From positions 7,862,001 to 7,926,000 of the forward strand of contig NC_135055.1 of assembly GCF_051014685.1 (NCBI RefSeq): DNA of 64,000 bases, read 5' to 3'. Position 1 is the stretch's first letter, and every line of letters starts with the position of its first letter. This DNA is from Ptiloglossa arizonensis (taxonomy: Eukaryota; Arthropoda; Insecta; Hymenoptera; Colletidae). The translations under genes and the position numbers were made by a program. The notes below the pieces were generated by a model, which ran no database searches, was not told where the DNA came from, and saw only the letters and a program-made list of their open reading frames with translations. This document shows, in pieces, positions 26,201 through 33,599 of the stretch.

Positions 26201-26945
26201 TTCCTCGAATGGTTTTCAGATGTAGAGGAACACTGAGATATCGAACAAAAAAATATCTCGATAATTACCATCGAAGGAACATCGCGAACCATCCGGTGTC
26301 GATTTTCATGAAACTTTGCACGAATGTCCATTAGCCTATACAACTATTAAACTACAGAAGATATTGAAAATATTTCAAATAAGAGTATCATTTCCGGAGG
26401 TCTGTAAATTCCTAGGAAAAGAATTCGAACATTCTTGTCGTGTCAGTAGGAAGAACTGCATAAATTCTTTTCTCGAATATTTATAATCGAAACGTGGTAC
26501 AATTTTGTCGTTTGTAAGATTTCTTGGATATCTTTTGTAATTCAAGAATTGTACCGGCGCGAATAAAGCGAATAACAAATGAAGTGAATGGTTTTGATGT
26601 AAGGGGTGGTTTCTCCTTTAATGTTGATAACTGTTTGTGGAAAGTTTCAAAAAATTCCACACCTTCAGATGATCGTATTTCCTTATCAATGATAGCTTTC
26701 TTGTACGAAGTTTTGGCTCGTGTAACGCCAAAAAATTCGAAAAAATTCATTATTCTGTAATTTAGGCTTGGATTAAATTGCAGAGGCAGTTCTTTAGCTG
26801 TGCAATTTTTAGAGCGGTCAGAATTAGATCTCCTCCAATGAATCAACGTTTTTAATCATTTACTCTGTATCGATGTATACTCAACGTATGACATATGACA
26901 CTCCGTTTCACAGGTGCAACGAGAAGCAGCCACATGCTGTATTAA
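2122..26945 (+). CDS. Large cadherin, 3' part (Cad87A / protocadherin-15-type), 18 exons
   Basis: This is a calcium-dependent adhesion protein of the plasma membrane. Joining 18 exons at GT-AG sites keeps one open frame of about 1,815 residues. In order it shows the tail of one cadherin repeat, about 12 more repeats, a membrane-adjacent domain (about 1414-1530), a transmembrane helix (about 1534-1557), a basic stop-transfer stretch, and a Ser-rich tail of about 255 residues. Calcium-linker motifs seen include DINDHAP, DLNDNLP, DANDNNP, DENDHPP, DENDNPP, DVNDHPP, DVNDNPP and DVNDNAP. The membrane-adjacent domain plus single helix is typical of the protocadherin-15/cadherin-23 group and its insect relatives. 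More than 11 repeats and a full length near 1,950 residues favour Cad87A or Cad88C over Cad99C, but I cannot settle the paralogue. The signal peptide and most of the first repeat are missing because they lie upstream. In Drosophila, relatives act in epithelial and microvillar adhesion; applying that here is inference. Confidence 0.85.
2231..3328. other. Cadherin intron with a mariner-type remnant
   Basis: This intron has no coding signal. It contains a rearranged terminal piece of the short mariner-like family at about 2907-3016 and poly-T tracts near 2281-2296 and 2380-2395. Confidence 0.7.
2907..3016. mobile_element. Rearranged mariner-type MITE ends
   Basis: Two copies of the end sequence (GGTTGTTTAATAAGTTTCG at about 2911 and GGTTGCTCAAGAAGTTTTA at about 2964) lie close together. 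They are followed by an inverted end, AAACTTATCGAACAACCTA. Matching ends occur at 35.8, 37.2, 41.3 and 59.3 kb. The interior is mostly missing. Confidence 0.65.
3329..3531 (+). CDS. Cadherin exon w2: body of second visible repeat
   Basis: The exon opens after GATCGCAG in phase 1 and ends at ACG before GTGAGT. It encodes most of a repeat, including the stretch DGDKPNTPNSDV and then LRKSVDYDNGDREFTLVIAAT. The DYDNGD stretch sits where the usual LDxE motif is found. In the protocadherin-15-like group the corresponding repeat has a similar DKPNTPNSD loop, which supports the family assignment. Confidence 0.88.
3679..3807 (+). CDS. Cadherin exon w3: end of second visible repeat
   Basis: The exon lies between acceptor TGTTTCAG and donor GTAAAT, phase 0 at both ends. 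It encodes DRGVPAKTTNTTV and the linker DNDDLDPKF, then the first strand of the following repeat ending HEFYPMP. The linker has DND in place of the usual DxND. Confidence 0.87.
3855..4218. repeat. 17-bp minisatellite, about 21 units
   Basis: The consensus unit AGCTAGGAGTCTTGAGA repeats head to tail with frequent single-base variants such as CTTCAGA, CTTTAGA and AACTAG. A longer block of several units, including the variant AACTAGGATTTATGAGA, recurs, which points to multi-unit duplication. Confidence 0.92.
7106..7137. repeat. Perfect hairpin, 14-bp stem
   Basis: CTCCTTATAGAAAT is followed after four bases by its exact inverse, ATTTCTATAAGGAG. It sits about 75 bp before the larger 7214-7284 hairpin. 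Confidence 0.85.
7214..7284. repeat. 71-nt hairpin, 24-bp stem
   Basis: The 24-base block starting CTTATCTCGCACAGG is mirrored by GTTGATTGTCCCGTG and following bases, with a 23-nt loop. The two mismatches would be G-U pairs in RNA if transcribed on the suitable strand. The size fits either a microRNA precursor or a tiny terminal-inverted-repeat element. There is no expression evidence. Confidence 0.6.
7507..8470 (+). CDS. Cadherin exon w4: three consecutive repeats
   Basis: The exon runs from acceptor CTTGTAG (phase 0) to donor GTGAGC (phase 1), 964 bp. It encodes three repeats joined by DLNDNLPEF and DANDNNPIF. Internal calcium motifs include TDCDRD, RDRDQDENG, LDREKRD and DDDQGPNG. The third repeat ends TIDVFRSN without a DxNDN linker, so calcium binding at the following junction is probably lost. 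Sequons such as NGS, NGT and NST are present. Confidence 0.95.
8471..9671. other. Cadherin intron, no feature apart from a short duplication
   Basis: No gene is seen. An AT-rich block near 9419-9490 (TATGTACTAATTTTAATACG...) recurs, diverged, near 9530-9620, about 110 bp later. Confidence 0.6.
9672..9830 (+). CDS. Cadherin exon w5: first half of a degenerate repeat
   Basis: The exon follows GCGTTGAAG and ends before GTAAAT, with phase 1 at both ends. It encodes EPDFVGAPYEFWVGANVPVG and on to LLHGYEEG. The repeat is recognisable by its first strand and the VGTSVGQIRL stretch, but it lacks the usual acidic calcium ligands. Confidence 0.8.
9831..10468. other. Cadherin intron, nothing recognised
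   Basis: No repeats, RNA genes or coding signal were seen on either strand. Confidence 0.6.
10469..10646 (+). CDS. Cadherin exon w6: second half of the degenerate repeat
   Basis: The exon lies between acceptor AATTTCAG (phase 1) and donor GTGAGC (phase 2). It encodes PFAVEERSGTITVVDEIERF and ends with the linker VVDPNDERGIFT. The linker keeps DxND but loses the following N-x-P, so this junction may bind calcium weakly. Confidence 0.85.
10647..12604. other. Cadherin intron, nothing recognised
   Basis: This is AT-rich intron of about 2 kb. The GC content rises shortly before the next exon, and open frames there on both strands are shadows of that exon's surroundings. No repeat family was identified. 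Confidence 0.6.
12605..12866 (+). CDS. Cadherin exon w7: repeat with a degenerate N-terminal half
   Basis: The exon opens after TTGATTGCAG (phase 2) and ends VFQ before GTAAGT. It encodes one repeat with HAKENVPGTYIGQV near its start and LDRETRQNYSITV near its end. The first calcium motif after the opening strand is replaced by a Thr/Gly-rich loop, NNTGTTATG. Confidence 0.9.
12867..14746. other. Cadherin intron with a 167-bp duplication
   Basis: Coding signal stops at 12866, and the frames continuing past it have no cadherin character. A tandem duplication occupies 13255-13590. The rest is AT-rich with nothing recognised. Confidence 0.65.
13255..13590. repeat. 167-bp tandem duplication, two copies
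   Basis: The block with AAAACGGGTTCGTTGAAAAA at 13285 recurs at 13452 with over 90 percent identity by eye. Both copies end in TATTGTGTATATATAGATTC. Confidence 0.85.
14747..15050 (+). CDS. Cadherin exon w8: linker plus one complete repeat
   Basis: The exon opens after TTATTTCAG with VTVIVIDENDHPPMF and ends at phase 1 before GTGAGT. It carries one repeat with ILENSPPGTKV, ATDKDEGIN and LDREAKANYSFKLVAKDS. All canonical calcium ligands appear intact. Confidence 0.93.
15051..15615. other. Cadherin intron, nothing recognised
   Basis: AT-rich intron with no coding signal or repeats seen. Confidence 0.6.
15616..17333 (+). CDS. Cadherin exon w9: large exon with four repeats
   Basis: This 1,718-bp exon opens after TTTCATAG (phase 1) and ends KVE before GTATGT. 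Linkers in order are DENDNPPTF, DVNDHPPIF, DVNDNPPMF, a degenerate DVDDDQDETENE, and DVNDNAPRF. A segment of about 50 residues rich in acidic, Pro and Asn residues (VLPDQGVHVSNEPDV to NQRSSNRRSP) is inserted between the first linker and the next repeat. The repeat before DVNDNAPRF also has an extended loop (VKIGRGMPVMIYPVVGERL). The exon is GC-richer than the introns, as expected for coding sequence. Confidence 0.96.
17627..17673. mobile_element. Tc1-type terminal repeat fragment
   Basis: The sequence CTGGCCAAAAGTCTCGGGAC, followed by a repeat of AAAAGTCTTGGGAC, resembles the termini of Tc1-like transposons, which commonly read CTGGCCAAAAGT. No internal region or second end was found. Confidence 0.45.
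17723..17850. mobile_element. Short mariner-like element with terminal inverted repeats
   Basis: GGTTGTTCGGAAAGTCATTT at the left end pairs with AAATGACATACCGAACAATC at the right end, about 105 bp apart. The ends resemble insect mariner termini. The interior is too short to code, so this is a non-autonomous copy. Confidence 0.6.
18630..19035. repeat. Interspersed repeat, copy 1 (second copy near 30590)
   Basis: The sequence from TTGTAGGAATTATCG to CGCCACAATATA is shared, in the same orientation and with divergence and indels, with about 30593-30920. Shared landmarks are CATTAACAAAGCACACAA, ACGACAC and CATCTGGTCACGTTCGT. Its class is unknown; a solo LTR is possible. Confidence 0.7.
19165..19377 (+). 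CDS. Cadherin exon w10: last cadherin repeat
   Basis: The exon lies between acceptor GTCCACAG and donor GTAAGT, phase 0 at both ends, 71 codons. It encodes AEDLDEGANAEIRYQILG, then RFAIDPLSGQVRSVASFGRD and FDVKATDRRGAENG. It ends in VF with no DxNDN linker, as expected for the membrane-proximal repeat leading into a non-cadherin domain. Confidence 0.92.
19378..20431. other. Cadherin intron with a 325-bp tandem duplication
   Basis: Most of this intron is the two-copy repeat at about 19630-20250. Nothing else is recognised. Confidence 0.65.
19630..20255. repeat. 325-bp tandem duplication, two copies
   Basis: The block with TGGATAAATTCTCTAATTTG at 19741 recurs at 20066 with few changes. Both copies begin with a near-palindrome around AATATAGTAGTTACTATATT. 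Confidence 0.85.
20432..20520 (+). CDS. Cadherin exon w11: start of membrane-adjacent domain
   Basis: The exon encodes VYVLDDQKQVVMVVGRRPMD and continues to LENIT, phase 0 in and phase 2 out, with donor GTGAGT. The acceptor CGAAAG has a weak pyrimidine tract. It was chosen because it keeps the frame and joins VF to VYVLDD. The pattern matches the start of the ferredoxin-like membrane-adjacent domain of the protocadherin-15/cadherin-23 group. Confidence 0.82.
20521..20864. other. Short cadherin intron
   Basis: A 344-bp intron with no feature seen. Its acceptor, TTTAATTTAG, is well formed. Confidence 0.65.
20865..20948 (+). CDS. Cadherin exon w12: membrane-adjacent domain
   Basis: This 84-bp exon, phase 2 at both ends, encodes VLHNVTGLDVRVRKLEPHIE and on to NLIDTT. 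It has a sequon at NVT. Donor is GTGAGT. Confidence 0.85.
21026..21094 (+). CDS. Cadherin exon w13: membrane-adjacent domain
   Basis: This 69-bp exon lies between acceptor CTTTCAG and donor GTAAGT, phase 2 at both ends. It encodes TDVYLYAIDPHLNVMIDMDT, a strand-rich stretch of the membrane-adjacent domain. Confidence 0.87.
21095..21402. other. Short cadherin intron
   Basis: A 308-bp AT-rich intron with no feature seen. Confidence 0.65.
21403..21606 (+). CDS. Cadherin exon w14: transmembrane exon
   Basis: The exon follows GTCCTTTCAG and ends in phase 2 before GTAGGA. It encodes an acidic juxtamembrane stretch (KRELDEYDVLDIAG), then about 24 hydrophobic residues starting VGVVVLGCVVFVGALV, and ends with basic RRNKR. 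The order acidic, hydrophobic, basic gives a type I orientation with the C-terminus in the cytoplasm. Confidence 0.94.
21607..22932. other. Cadherin intron with one interspersed repeat copy
   Basis: It holds the repeat copy at about 22071-22352 and a poly-A run near 22784-22799. No additional exon is needed to keep the frame. Confidence 0.6.
22071..22352. repeat. Interspersed repeat, copy 1 (second copy near 31167)
   Basis: The sequence from AGAGCATACAGGATAGTAAA to AAAGAAAACGTTTTCAA is about 90 percent identical by eye to 31167-31446, in the same orientation. Both contain ATCACCCTGTA, a string often seen at the edge of insect repeats. Its class is unknown. Confidence 0.8.
22933..23136 (+). 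CDS. Cadherin exon w15: basic juxtamembrane region and conserved tail motif
   Basis: The acceptor CACCCGTTAG is the one that fits phase 2. It gives the stop-transfer stretch RKRRQKAMF directly after the membrane helix. The exon continues FALADPAATLQKPPLFPTF, then DGLHYDPEPF and ends CVRFHA. The nearer GGCAG would shift the frame and lose these motifs. Donor is GTAAGT. Confidence 0.88.
23137..24589. other. Cadherin intron, nothing recognised
   Basis: It starts with an AT and poly-T tract near 23155-23215. The rest shows no exon, repeat or RNA gene on either strand. Confidence 0.6.
24590..24754 (+). CDS. Cadherin exon w16: Ser/Gly-rich cytoplasmic tail
   Basis: The exon lies between acceptor GGTTTGCAG and donor GTAAGT, phase 2 at both ends. 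It encodes TGTPKGLEASATSLHSSGQD and then CHCSHSSSPSSGESS. The Ser-rich low-complexity composition fits a regulatory cytoplasmic tail with possible phosphorylation sites. Confidence 0.85.
24755..25833. other. Cadherin intron made largely of tandem duplications
   Basis: Positions about 24885-25640 are internally repeated (see the separate repeat entry). The acceptor of the next exon is TTTGTTAACAG. Confidence 0.65.
24885..25640. repeat. 441-bp duplication with an inner 121-bp duplication
   Basis: CGAGACTCGAAG at 24891 recurs at 25332, each followed by GAGATTTCGGGACGTACGAG. Inside the first unit, CGGTTGTTTCGAAAATCTCG at 25042 recurs at 25163. A third partial copy of the inner block lies near 25505. 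Confidence 0.85.
25834..26195 (+). CDS. Cadherin exon w17: penultimate tail exon
   Basis: The exon opens in phase 2 with NGYEDSLKSLQRRERG and is rich in Arg, Ser and Gln (NSFSNMESVYSQEMTMQREQ). It ends SLQNTSSLHG at a strong donor, GTGAGT. If the donor is not used, the frame runs a further 13 codons, GEFLEWFSDVEEH, to a TGA at 26234-26236. I favour splicing, with read-through as a possible alternative C-terminus. Confidence 0.85.
26196..26913. other. Last proposed cadherin intron
   Basis: Its first 41 bases carry the alternative in-frame end at TGA 26236. No other feature was seen. Confidence 0.5.
26914..26945 (+). CDS. Cadherin exon w18: proposed terminal exon
   Basis: An acceptor CCGTTTCACAG matches the phase-1 donor of the previous exon. 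The short open frame then reads GATRSSHMLY to TAA at 26943-26945. Hydrophobic residues at the last and third-last positions (Y and M) would suit a class II PDZ ligand, and PDZ-binding ends are common in this cadherin group. Support is splice phase and context only. Confidence 0.5.
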
Positions 26946-28670
26946 GGATAGCGAGACCTAGCTGGAGGGAGAACTTCCGAGGAGGAGCAAGATAATAGTC
27001 CTCCTGGCCATGAGTTTTCTTATTGTCCATAGCATTCCCTGTACAAGGTACGTGGCTATGGCCACGTTGTCTAAGGATTGTCCCTTCTTGCACGTTGTTT
27101 CCAGTGTAACGAGTGATAAGATTAATTCCCTTCAATCATCCACGTTTCACTGTGAGAATAGTTTTTCAGCTCTGCTGGTTTTGTTCCTGTCTCAGCGCAT
27201 ACCTTTCGTTCTTTGACGCGCATAGAATGATTGAAACGTGGATGAATGAAATTCGAAGACGAAGATGCACGAAAGCAAGGTAAGAAACCATGTCCAAGTC
27301 TGTGTAGAAATTATGAAGTATATTTTTTGTTTCGAAAGTTGATCGAAAAAATTCAGTATTCTGTAAAACGCTTCGGTTAAATTGCAGAAGCTTCTTTCGA
27401 AAGTTATTTCGAAATCGACTCTAAATACCCTCGGTGATTGTCTCAGTGTTATGTTTTACATTTTACAAGCAGACGTAACAGTGTAAACTGATACATTTTA
27501 TTTGTAGAATAATCTTTTTTTCGTTGCTCGTAACATCTACCGATCGCTTGTTCGTGAGACGGTGTAAACTTTAGTTGAAAATCATTTATCGTAAATATCA
27601 CGTGCCTCGATACATCGACCTTGCTTTCGTGACCCGATCTAAATTCGATCGACGATTTGGAAATTTCACGCTGTGAATAAGAGGAGGTTTTCATACGACT
27701 GACGAGAGTGTTCTATTTTTAAGAAGTTACCAATAACATTGCGTGTCAAGACGCGAGGGGAACCAAGCACCAGGTGAGAACAACACGTTCACAATTCCGC
27801 GAGTTACTTTCTGTTTTATAGAAGGTGTCAGGACTGGGCAACTGGCGGTTCGGTAGCCATGCTTGACTACTGCGGCTAGTCCGAGTTACGCAGCTCTGAA
27901 AGGTATAGTTACGCAAAATGTGTCATCACGTTACCAAAGTACTCGTCATTAATTCGAAAGTCACTCATTCCTGTATATATACGCGAGAAACTTTATCGGT
28001 ACTTTGAGAATCATTATTATTTTTATTCCTTTTTTCTTTTTTTTTTACGTCTTCTATTCGTTAACGCTACTATCCTTTCTTTTTTCTACGCAATCTGAAT
28101 ATTATTTATCGTGCAGGAATGTTCTTGCAACATGTAAATGTTTCGTGTACAGTGCGGTATACATTTTGCGTTGAAAGTTGTACGAATATCGTGTACTCGA
28201 GGGCTGTTGTCGATTTCTTTTCTTTTTCTTCGAGAAAAGTGTATAATTTTAACTGGAATAAACATACGTGAATTTTTATTGTCAATGAACTTCGTAAGTG
28301 AAAATTTTAATACCGAAAACATTGCATCGTAGTGGTAATATTAAAATTCTCAGATCGTATTATAAAATTCGAGTTATTTTCCAATGTATGCTATTACGTT
28401 GGAAAATACGTTCGGTGTAACAATTTAACGTTAGAGCATAAAACGTTTAAAATTCTAATGTAATGGATCTTGACACATTTCTTTACCTTTAAATAAATCG
28501 CAACGTGCTTCTCGAATACACAAATTCTCAAACGTTCGCTATCGCTCTCGATGAATATAATTAATATATTTAAAACCACTGTAAGAAAGTGTAACATATG
28601 TATGTAATAATGTATAATTTATACTGCGGTCCGAGAAGGCTCGATAAAAAGTAACTATATTAATAAATCG
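26946..28670. other. 3' flank of the cadherin gene
   Basis: This probably holds the 3' untranslated region. AATAAA hexamers occur near 28257 and around 28661-28676. No coding signal was seen on either strand. Confidence 0.5.
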
Positions 28671-28689
28671 TTAATAAAGGCAATTTACC

Positions 28690-28877
28690 GTAAAACGATG
28701 TCTCCGCTGGAACTTTGAGTACCTCACTCCATTCTCTCCAGCCCCATCCTCTGGAGCTTTGATTTCTGGAGGACCGGGGGAATTATACTTTCCTTGATGA
28801 CCGTACAATGTATATAAAATCAATAGTGGTCCACCAGCTACGAGAGAAACGAACCTTTTGCAATCAACGTTACGATT
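28690..28877 (-). CDS. Isolated minus-strand exon candidate, possible signal-anchor region
   Basis: On the minus strand, an acceptor-like TTTGTTTGTTAG is followed by an open frame with a short hydrophobic stretch, RFVSLVAGGPLLILYTLYG. A Pro/Gly-rich segment (KYNSPGPPEIKAPEDGAGEN) follows, and it ends at a donor-like GTAAAT. An in-frame ATG also lies just upstream at 28889. The residue composition is more protein-like than the surrounding frames. One hydrophobic anchor followed by a flexible stem would suit a type II Golgi enzyme, but I do not recognise the family and found no partner exon. Confidence 0.3.
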
Positions 28878-28899
28878 GCTAACAAACAAAGTGGCTTCG

Positions 28900-30590
28900 T
28901 TTCTTTTGGCCTGTGTTCCTCTCTCAACCGCTTCGACTCCATTCGCGACAGACCAGTGTAGCTGGATTTACGAGACAAACACGTGGAATTGCCATTTTTG
29001 ACAATTAATTTACGAGCCGATAATTGTACGTGACTTCGTTGGAAGTATTCCTTTGGATACCTCGTTGAATCTCGGGACGATTTCTTGCGAGAAAAGTGTT
29101 CTTCGCGAAATTTAAACTTCGCGGTTTCAAAGTTCTTTTCACTGTCTCCATCTGTATTCACTCGACGGATAAATAAAATATTCGAGAAGAACTGTCTGTT
29201 GCGGACGAGTCGTTCTCTCGTCCGAGATCGTCAAAAGTTTCAGCCAATTAAACATCGAGCTACCAGTTGTTCCGGAAGCCTGCACTTTGGTAGGAAAAAG
29301 TGTTCCAAAGAAAACGAAACTTAATGCAAATATTTCCCTACAAATTTATAGACCTCCGGAATCACTACAACGAACTCTGTCTTTAACTCCAGTCTTTAAA
29401 TCCAAGAAAAACAATATCGAAATTTTGTCTACCGATCTACAGGCCTTCAGAAATAGTACGAGTTTTATTTGAAATATTTTTCAGCCATTTTTGTAATTTG
29501 AGAATTACACAGGAACGAACAAAAAGGGCTCTGTTGAATAGAGCGATATCTCCTCTAAATTTACCAACTGGCAGCAACGAAATACAGGGTGGTTCTCAGG
29601 TTGGTCCGATGAACGTTCGTACAAGGTTTCATCAGTCAGCTTTGACAGTTGACCATGTTCCTCTGTGAGTGTTGTCCTTGACACGTTGAAGGTCACCCTT
29701 TCGTTGGCGCACCGTAATTCCCGATGGTGCTTCGGCGCCTCAGGAATCTCCGTCCCCGGTGATCAAATCAGCGTGGGTGTTTTAATTACGACCAAATGAA
29801 TCGTACGAGGAGATTCCTGGTCCCTCCGGTGTCACCGATATATCGTCGATCGACGGTCCTTGAATCTATTACAACGCGAACGAACACGAACGAGTCGCGT
29901 TCTGGATCACGAGATTCCTCCAGAGTCTTTGCGAGCTGGTGACAGTGGCATTGAAATGGCGTTCGATTGGGTGAAAGGGATCTCGAGCTCCTCGATGAAT
30001 CGCGAGCAATGGGGATGAAATGGTGACGAGGACGAAGAAGAATCGTCGAGGGTGGCTCTTGTGCGAACAAGAGCCATTTTGTATGAACAATCGCGAGTGC
30101 AAGGTGAATTACTGAGTCAGTTTAGAACAGGGTAGGATCTTCGAGTAAAACGATCTACGTAATAGCGCGTCTACCGGATTTTTACGACTGATTCTTTTTC
30201 AGAGAGAATTTCAAACTGTTAACCTTTTGCGCTCTTATTGGAATTTTTTTTGCATTCGAATTTTACTAATTTTTCTAATTTTTAAAATTTTCAAGGTAAA
30301 TTTTATAACTCGAGGTGAAAGAAATGCTTTGTAATATATGCAGAGATGTAAGATCCAAATTCTTACTTTTGAGTTAGATCTTTCGAAGGTTTTCAGTTTC
30401 CGTGTAAAAGAACGAATCGAGCGCAAAGGATCAAAACTATTTAAATCGTCTAGTCAACTGTCGTTGGTTCACCGATTGGAAATATTTTTGAATTTGTGCA
30501 AAGTTTTATCCGAGTAATCACGTAAGATTGGGAATAGCTCTTTGTTGACACTGGTTCTTCGGGTCTTTTTCGACTCATTTTCAGAATATA
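28900..30590. other. Intergenic stretch, nothing recognised
   Basis: Only short overlapping frames on both strands. A GC-richer patch at about 29690-30080 shows no recognisable product. Confidence 0.5.
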
Positions 30591-30592
30591 TT

Positions 30593-30920
30593 GTAGGAAT
30601 TATTACTGATTATCGTGAAATAAAGATGAATAAAGTTTTTGGGTATACGTGTATCGAATGAGGTAGTAGGAATTTTAAAAGGAACGAAACATTAACAAAG
30701 CACACAAATTATTTATTTATTAACTATGTTGACTTATAATATTCTTAATGTCACGCAACACGACACGCTTCGATTATTTTCCAAGAAATGACTGATCTCG
30801 AACACTCTCCCTTTCGTTCTAATCCTTAACTTTTCTCACTCCATGCATCTGGTCACGTTCGTCCAAAATTCTCCAGTCCGGCACAATTCCTTTCATTCTC
30901 ACGCGTTACCATAATATATT
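30593..30920. repeat. Interspersed repeat, copy 2 (first copy near 18630)
   Basis: It starts TTGTAGGAATTATTACTGAT and shares CATTAACAAAGCACACAA, ACGACACGCTTCGAT and CATCTGGTCACGTTCGTCC with the copy at 18.6-19.0 kb. It is shorter, with a gap in the AT-rich middle. Confidence 0.7.
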
Positions 30921-31166
30921 GTTCTCTATAGTTAACACTATTGTAACAGACGCAATTGGATGCTTCTACGTTTCTTCTGTAACTATATGTAAACTAAATT
31001 TGAGATGGTTGCCAATAATGCCTAGAATCGTCCTTTTAGGAAAAAAGATCACCTATTTAAAATTGAATATTATGTACAGTACGTGCTCGAGAAGATTGCA
31101 TCTCAACTTCTAGCTGGTCCTATTCGTTCAAAAATCATCCCAAGCGTAAGGATGTGTGTATACCTA

Positions 31167-31446
31167 GAGCATACAGAATAGTAAATAGTCAAACAAAAGG
31201 TTTATTCTTTTTTAGGAGATGACGAAGCATACTTTTATAAAAGATCGATAAGTAAAAATTGGGAAAGTATAGTACGTCGTGAGAAGTGATAAAAAGAATT
31301 ACTGTTTCATAAGAAACTAATTTCTTGTAAAAAGATTCCTACTTTCTGTCGATATCTCGCTTTCCTATAACTTTTAATCAAATGCTTTGGATCACCCTGT
31401 ATGTAGGAATTTCTTCTCTGCGTTAATCCAAAGAAAACGTTTTCAA
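31167..31446. repeat. Interspersed repeat, copy 2 (first copy near 22071)
   Basis: It is about 90 percent identical by eye to 22071-22352, including ACTTTTATAAAAGATCGATA and CTTTGGATCACCCTGTA. Flanking sequence differs, so the ends mark an inserted element. Confidence 0.8.
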
Positions 31447-31449
31447 GTG

Positions 31450-33160
31450 AAAGATGATCCCTGAATGTACAGCACCCACCATAACTCCAGATGTATTCTT
31501 TTCGCGCGCGTATTATACAATCCTTTTTTTCAGAACCAAGAAAAATATCTCGTTCAGAATATTATCGAGACCTTTTATAAAAATTCGCGCTTAGATCAAC
31601 GAATAAACTTTCAGTCTCTCGGTATCACAATTCTATTTCCTACCTATTTTCATATTTTTCGCCGCCATTAATTTATCGAGCGGAGTAACATCAATTCAGG
31701 CTTCGTACGGTACGGTGAAAACTGGTGGAAATTCGGTCACGTCATTGAACGCGATTTTCCATTGGCCATAGCGGTGATACGTACCGTGGAGGAACTCGAC
31801 CAAACAAGGAAGTTAGGGTCGAAGATGGGGGTAGAAAAGATGGTGTCGCGGCGCAGAAAAGTAGCGTTACGGGGTCGTTGTGTGCAGTGTGTGCTAATTC
31901 TTCGGAAGGCCCTCGTGAGAGGCCGAATAAATCATCTGTAAATGGGTTAGGTTGTAATTGTTCCACCCACACATTGGGCAACCGTGTCGAAGGATGTCAG
32001 GGACGTTCGTCCATGAGAACCGCTGCAACTACATCGTGTAAAACACGTGTGTCGCGATCTCTATTAGAACGGGGCAATTTTCATAAACATCGAGATTTCC
32101 ATTTACGTTTCATCAATTTTTCCCCGAAATTGGATTTTTAACGCGAAGGAGGATTGTTTCTCGAGAGTTCGTGGTTCTGTAACTCGTGACTCGTATTAAA
32201 AATCGTGAGATTCGATAACTGTGATAATATTCACGATAACGAGGGTGTGCAAAATTCTCGGTCGGTATTGAACTAATTATGCAAAATTTCGTAGTAAAAA
32301 ATATTCCCATTTACTTACACGTAGTTTACGATCAATCGATGGCTACATTCTCCAGTTACTTTTCGCGAAACGATTGAACAATATTCTTATCGATGCTGTC
32401 AATAACAGTAAATTATTTTCTGGCGATTTACAAAACACGAATTGTTCCTGTCATCTTTCTTCGTTGTTTCGGACTTTTAAATCCATACCTAAATTCTTCA
32501 TTCAATAGAAATCTTTGATTTTTGTTCTACACGTTTTCAAAACGAGAGAAATATTCCTCGAAAAAGGAGTACGGGTGAATAATAAAATCGAATCTCTTGC
32601 AATTCAACTGGAATTCGCTAAGAATCGTAATAATAGAATTCTTTCGTTGTATTTTCTTCACTCGTCGCGACAGATATCGAGAGAATAATTAATTCCTATT
32701 CTGGCGGATCGGACAGAGCCAATTTGTCGGGCGATTGATTCTTCACGATCGGGTTTAAACGTGCATTTTCCATAAAATTCTTCTCTACGCGATAATGTCG
32801 GTCCTGAGTCGAAGAAAGGAAACAAAAACCGAAAGTTCTCCACCGAGCGAAAAATCATAACCACGTGGCCCTAGTGGAGAAAAAAAGCACAATTCGGCGA
32901 GATTGTCGCGCTTCGGTTCGTAAATTACTTTTCGAAGGACAAATTATGATATTCTCGAGACGAATATCGTAATTCTCGAGACGAATATCATGATTCGAGG
33001 TGGTGACTGTGTAGGAAATTTGACGGTGGGCTCTGATTTATTCGTTGCGACGCAATGAAACTTCGAACGAGGGACACTTAAACGCTCGAGAACTTCTCAA
33101 GTCGATATTAAAAAAGGGTCCGGGCTTATAAATCCACGTATCTCCGTGGCTTTTCAACTT
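31450..33160. other. Intergenic stretch, nothing recognised
   Basis: A GC-richer patch at about 31740-32060 is open on both strands but resembles no family I know. The rest is AT-rich. Confidence 0.5.
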
Positions 33161-33595
33161 CGACGTACCAGGGTGAGTCTCTGTCTATAAAAAGTAAATA
33201 AAACATTTGTTTCTGCGAACTATTTTCGGAAGAAAAATATGAAATTGAATTGACTTTCGAAAGAGTGAAGATCATCGAAAAGGACTTTAGTTTGATGAGA
33301 AATATCTATTAAATTGTGACAAAGTATCGGTATATTTAAATGATTGGTTGGAAGATAGTAACGTGATAAATTTTGAAATTCAACGTACCAGGGTGAATCA
33401 CTATGGATAAAGAATAAACAAAACTTTATTTCTGCAAACTATTTTGGAAAAAAAAATGAAATCAAGTTTCGAAAGGTAAAGATAATCTAAAAGGACTTTA
33501 GTTTGATGCGAAATATCTATTAAATTGTGATAAAGTATCGGTATATTTAAATTATTGGTTGGAAGAATGTAACGTGATAAATTTGATTGTGTTCG
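33161..33595. repeat. 220-bp tandem duplication, two copies
   Basis: CGTACCAGGGTGA at 33164 recurs at 33384. The units share AAAGGACTTTAGTTTGATG and AAGTATCGGTATATTTAAAT, with small indels. Confidence 0.85.
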
Positions 33596-33599
33596 AGGC

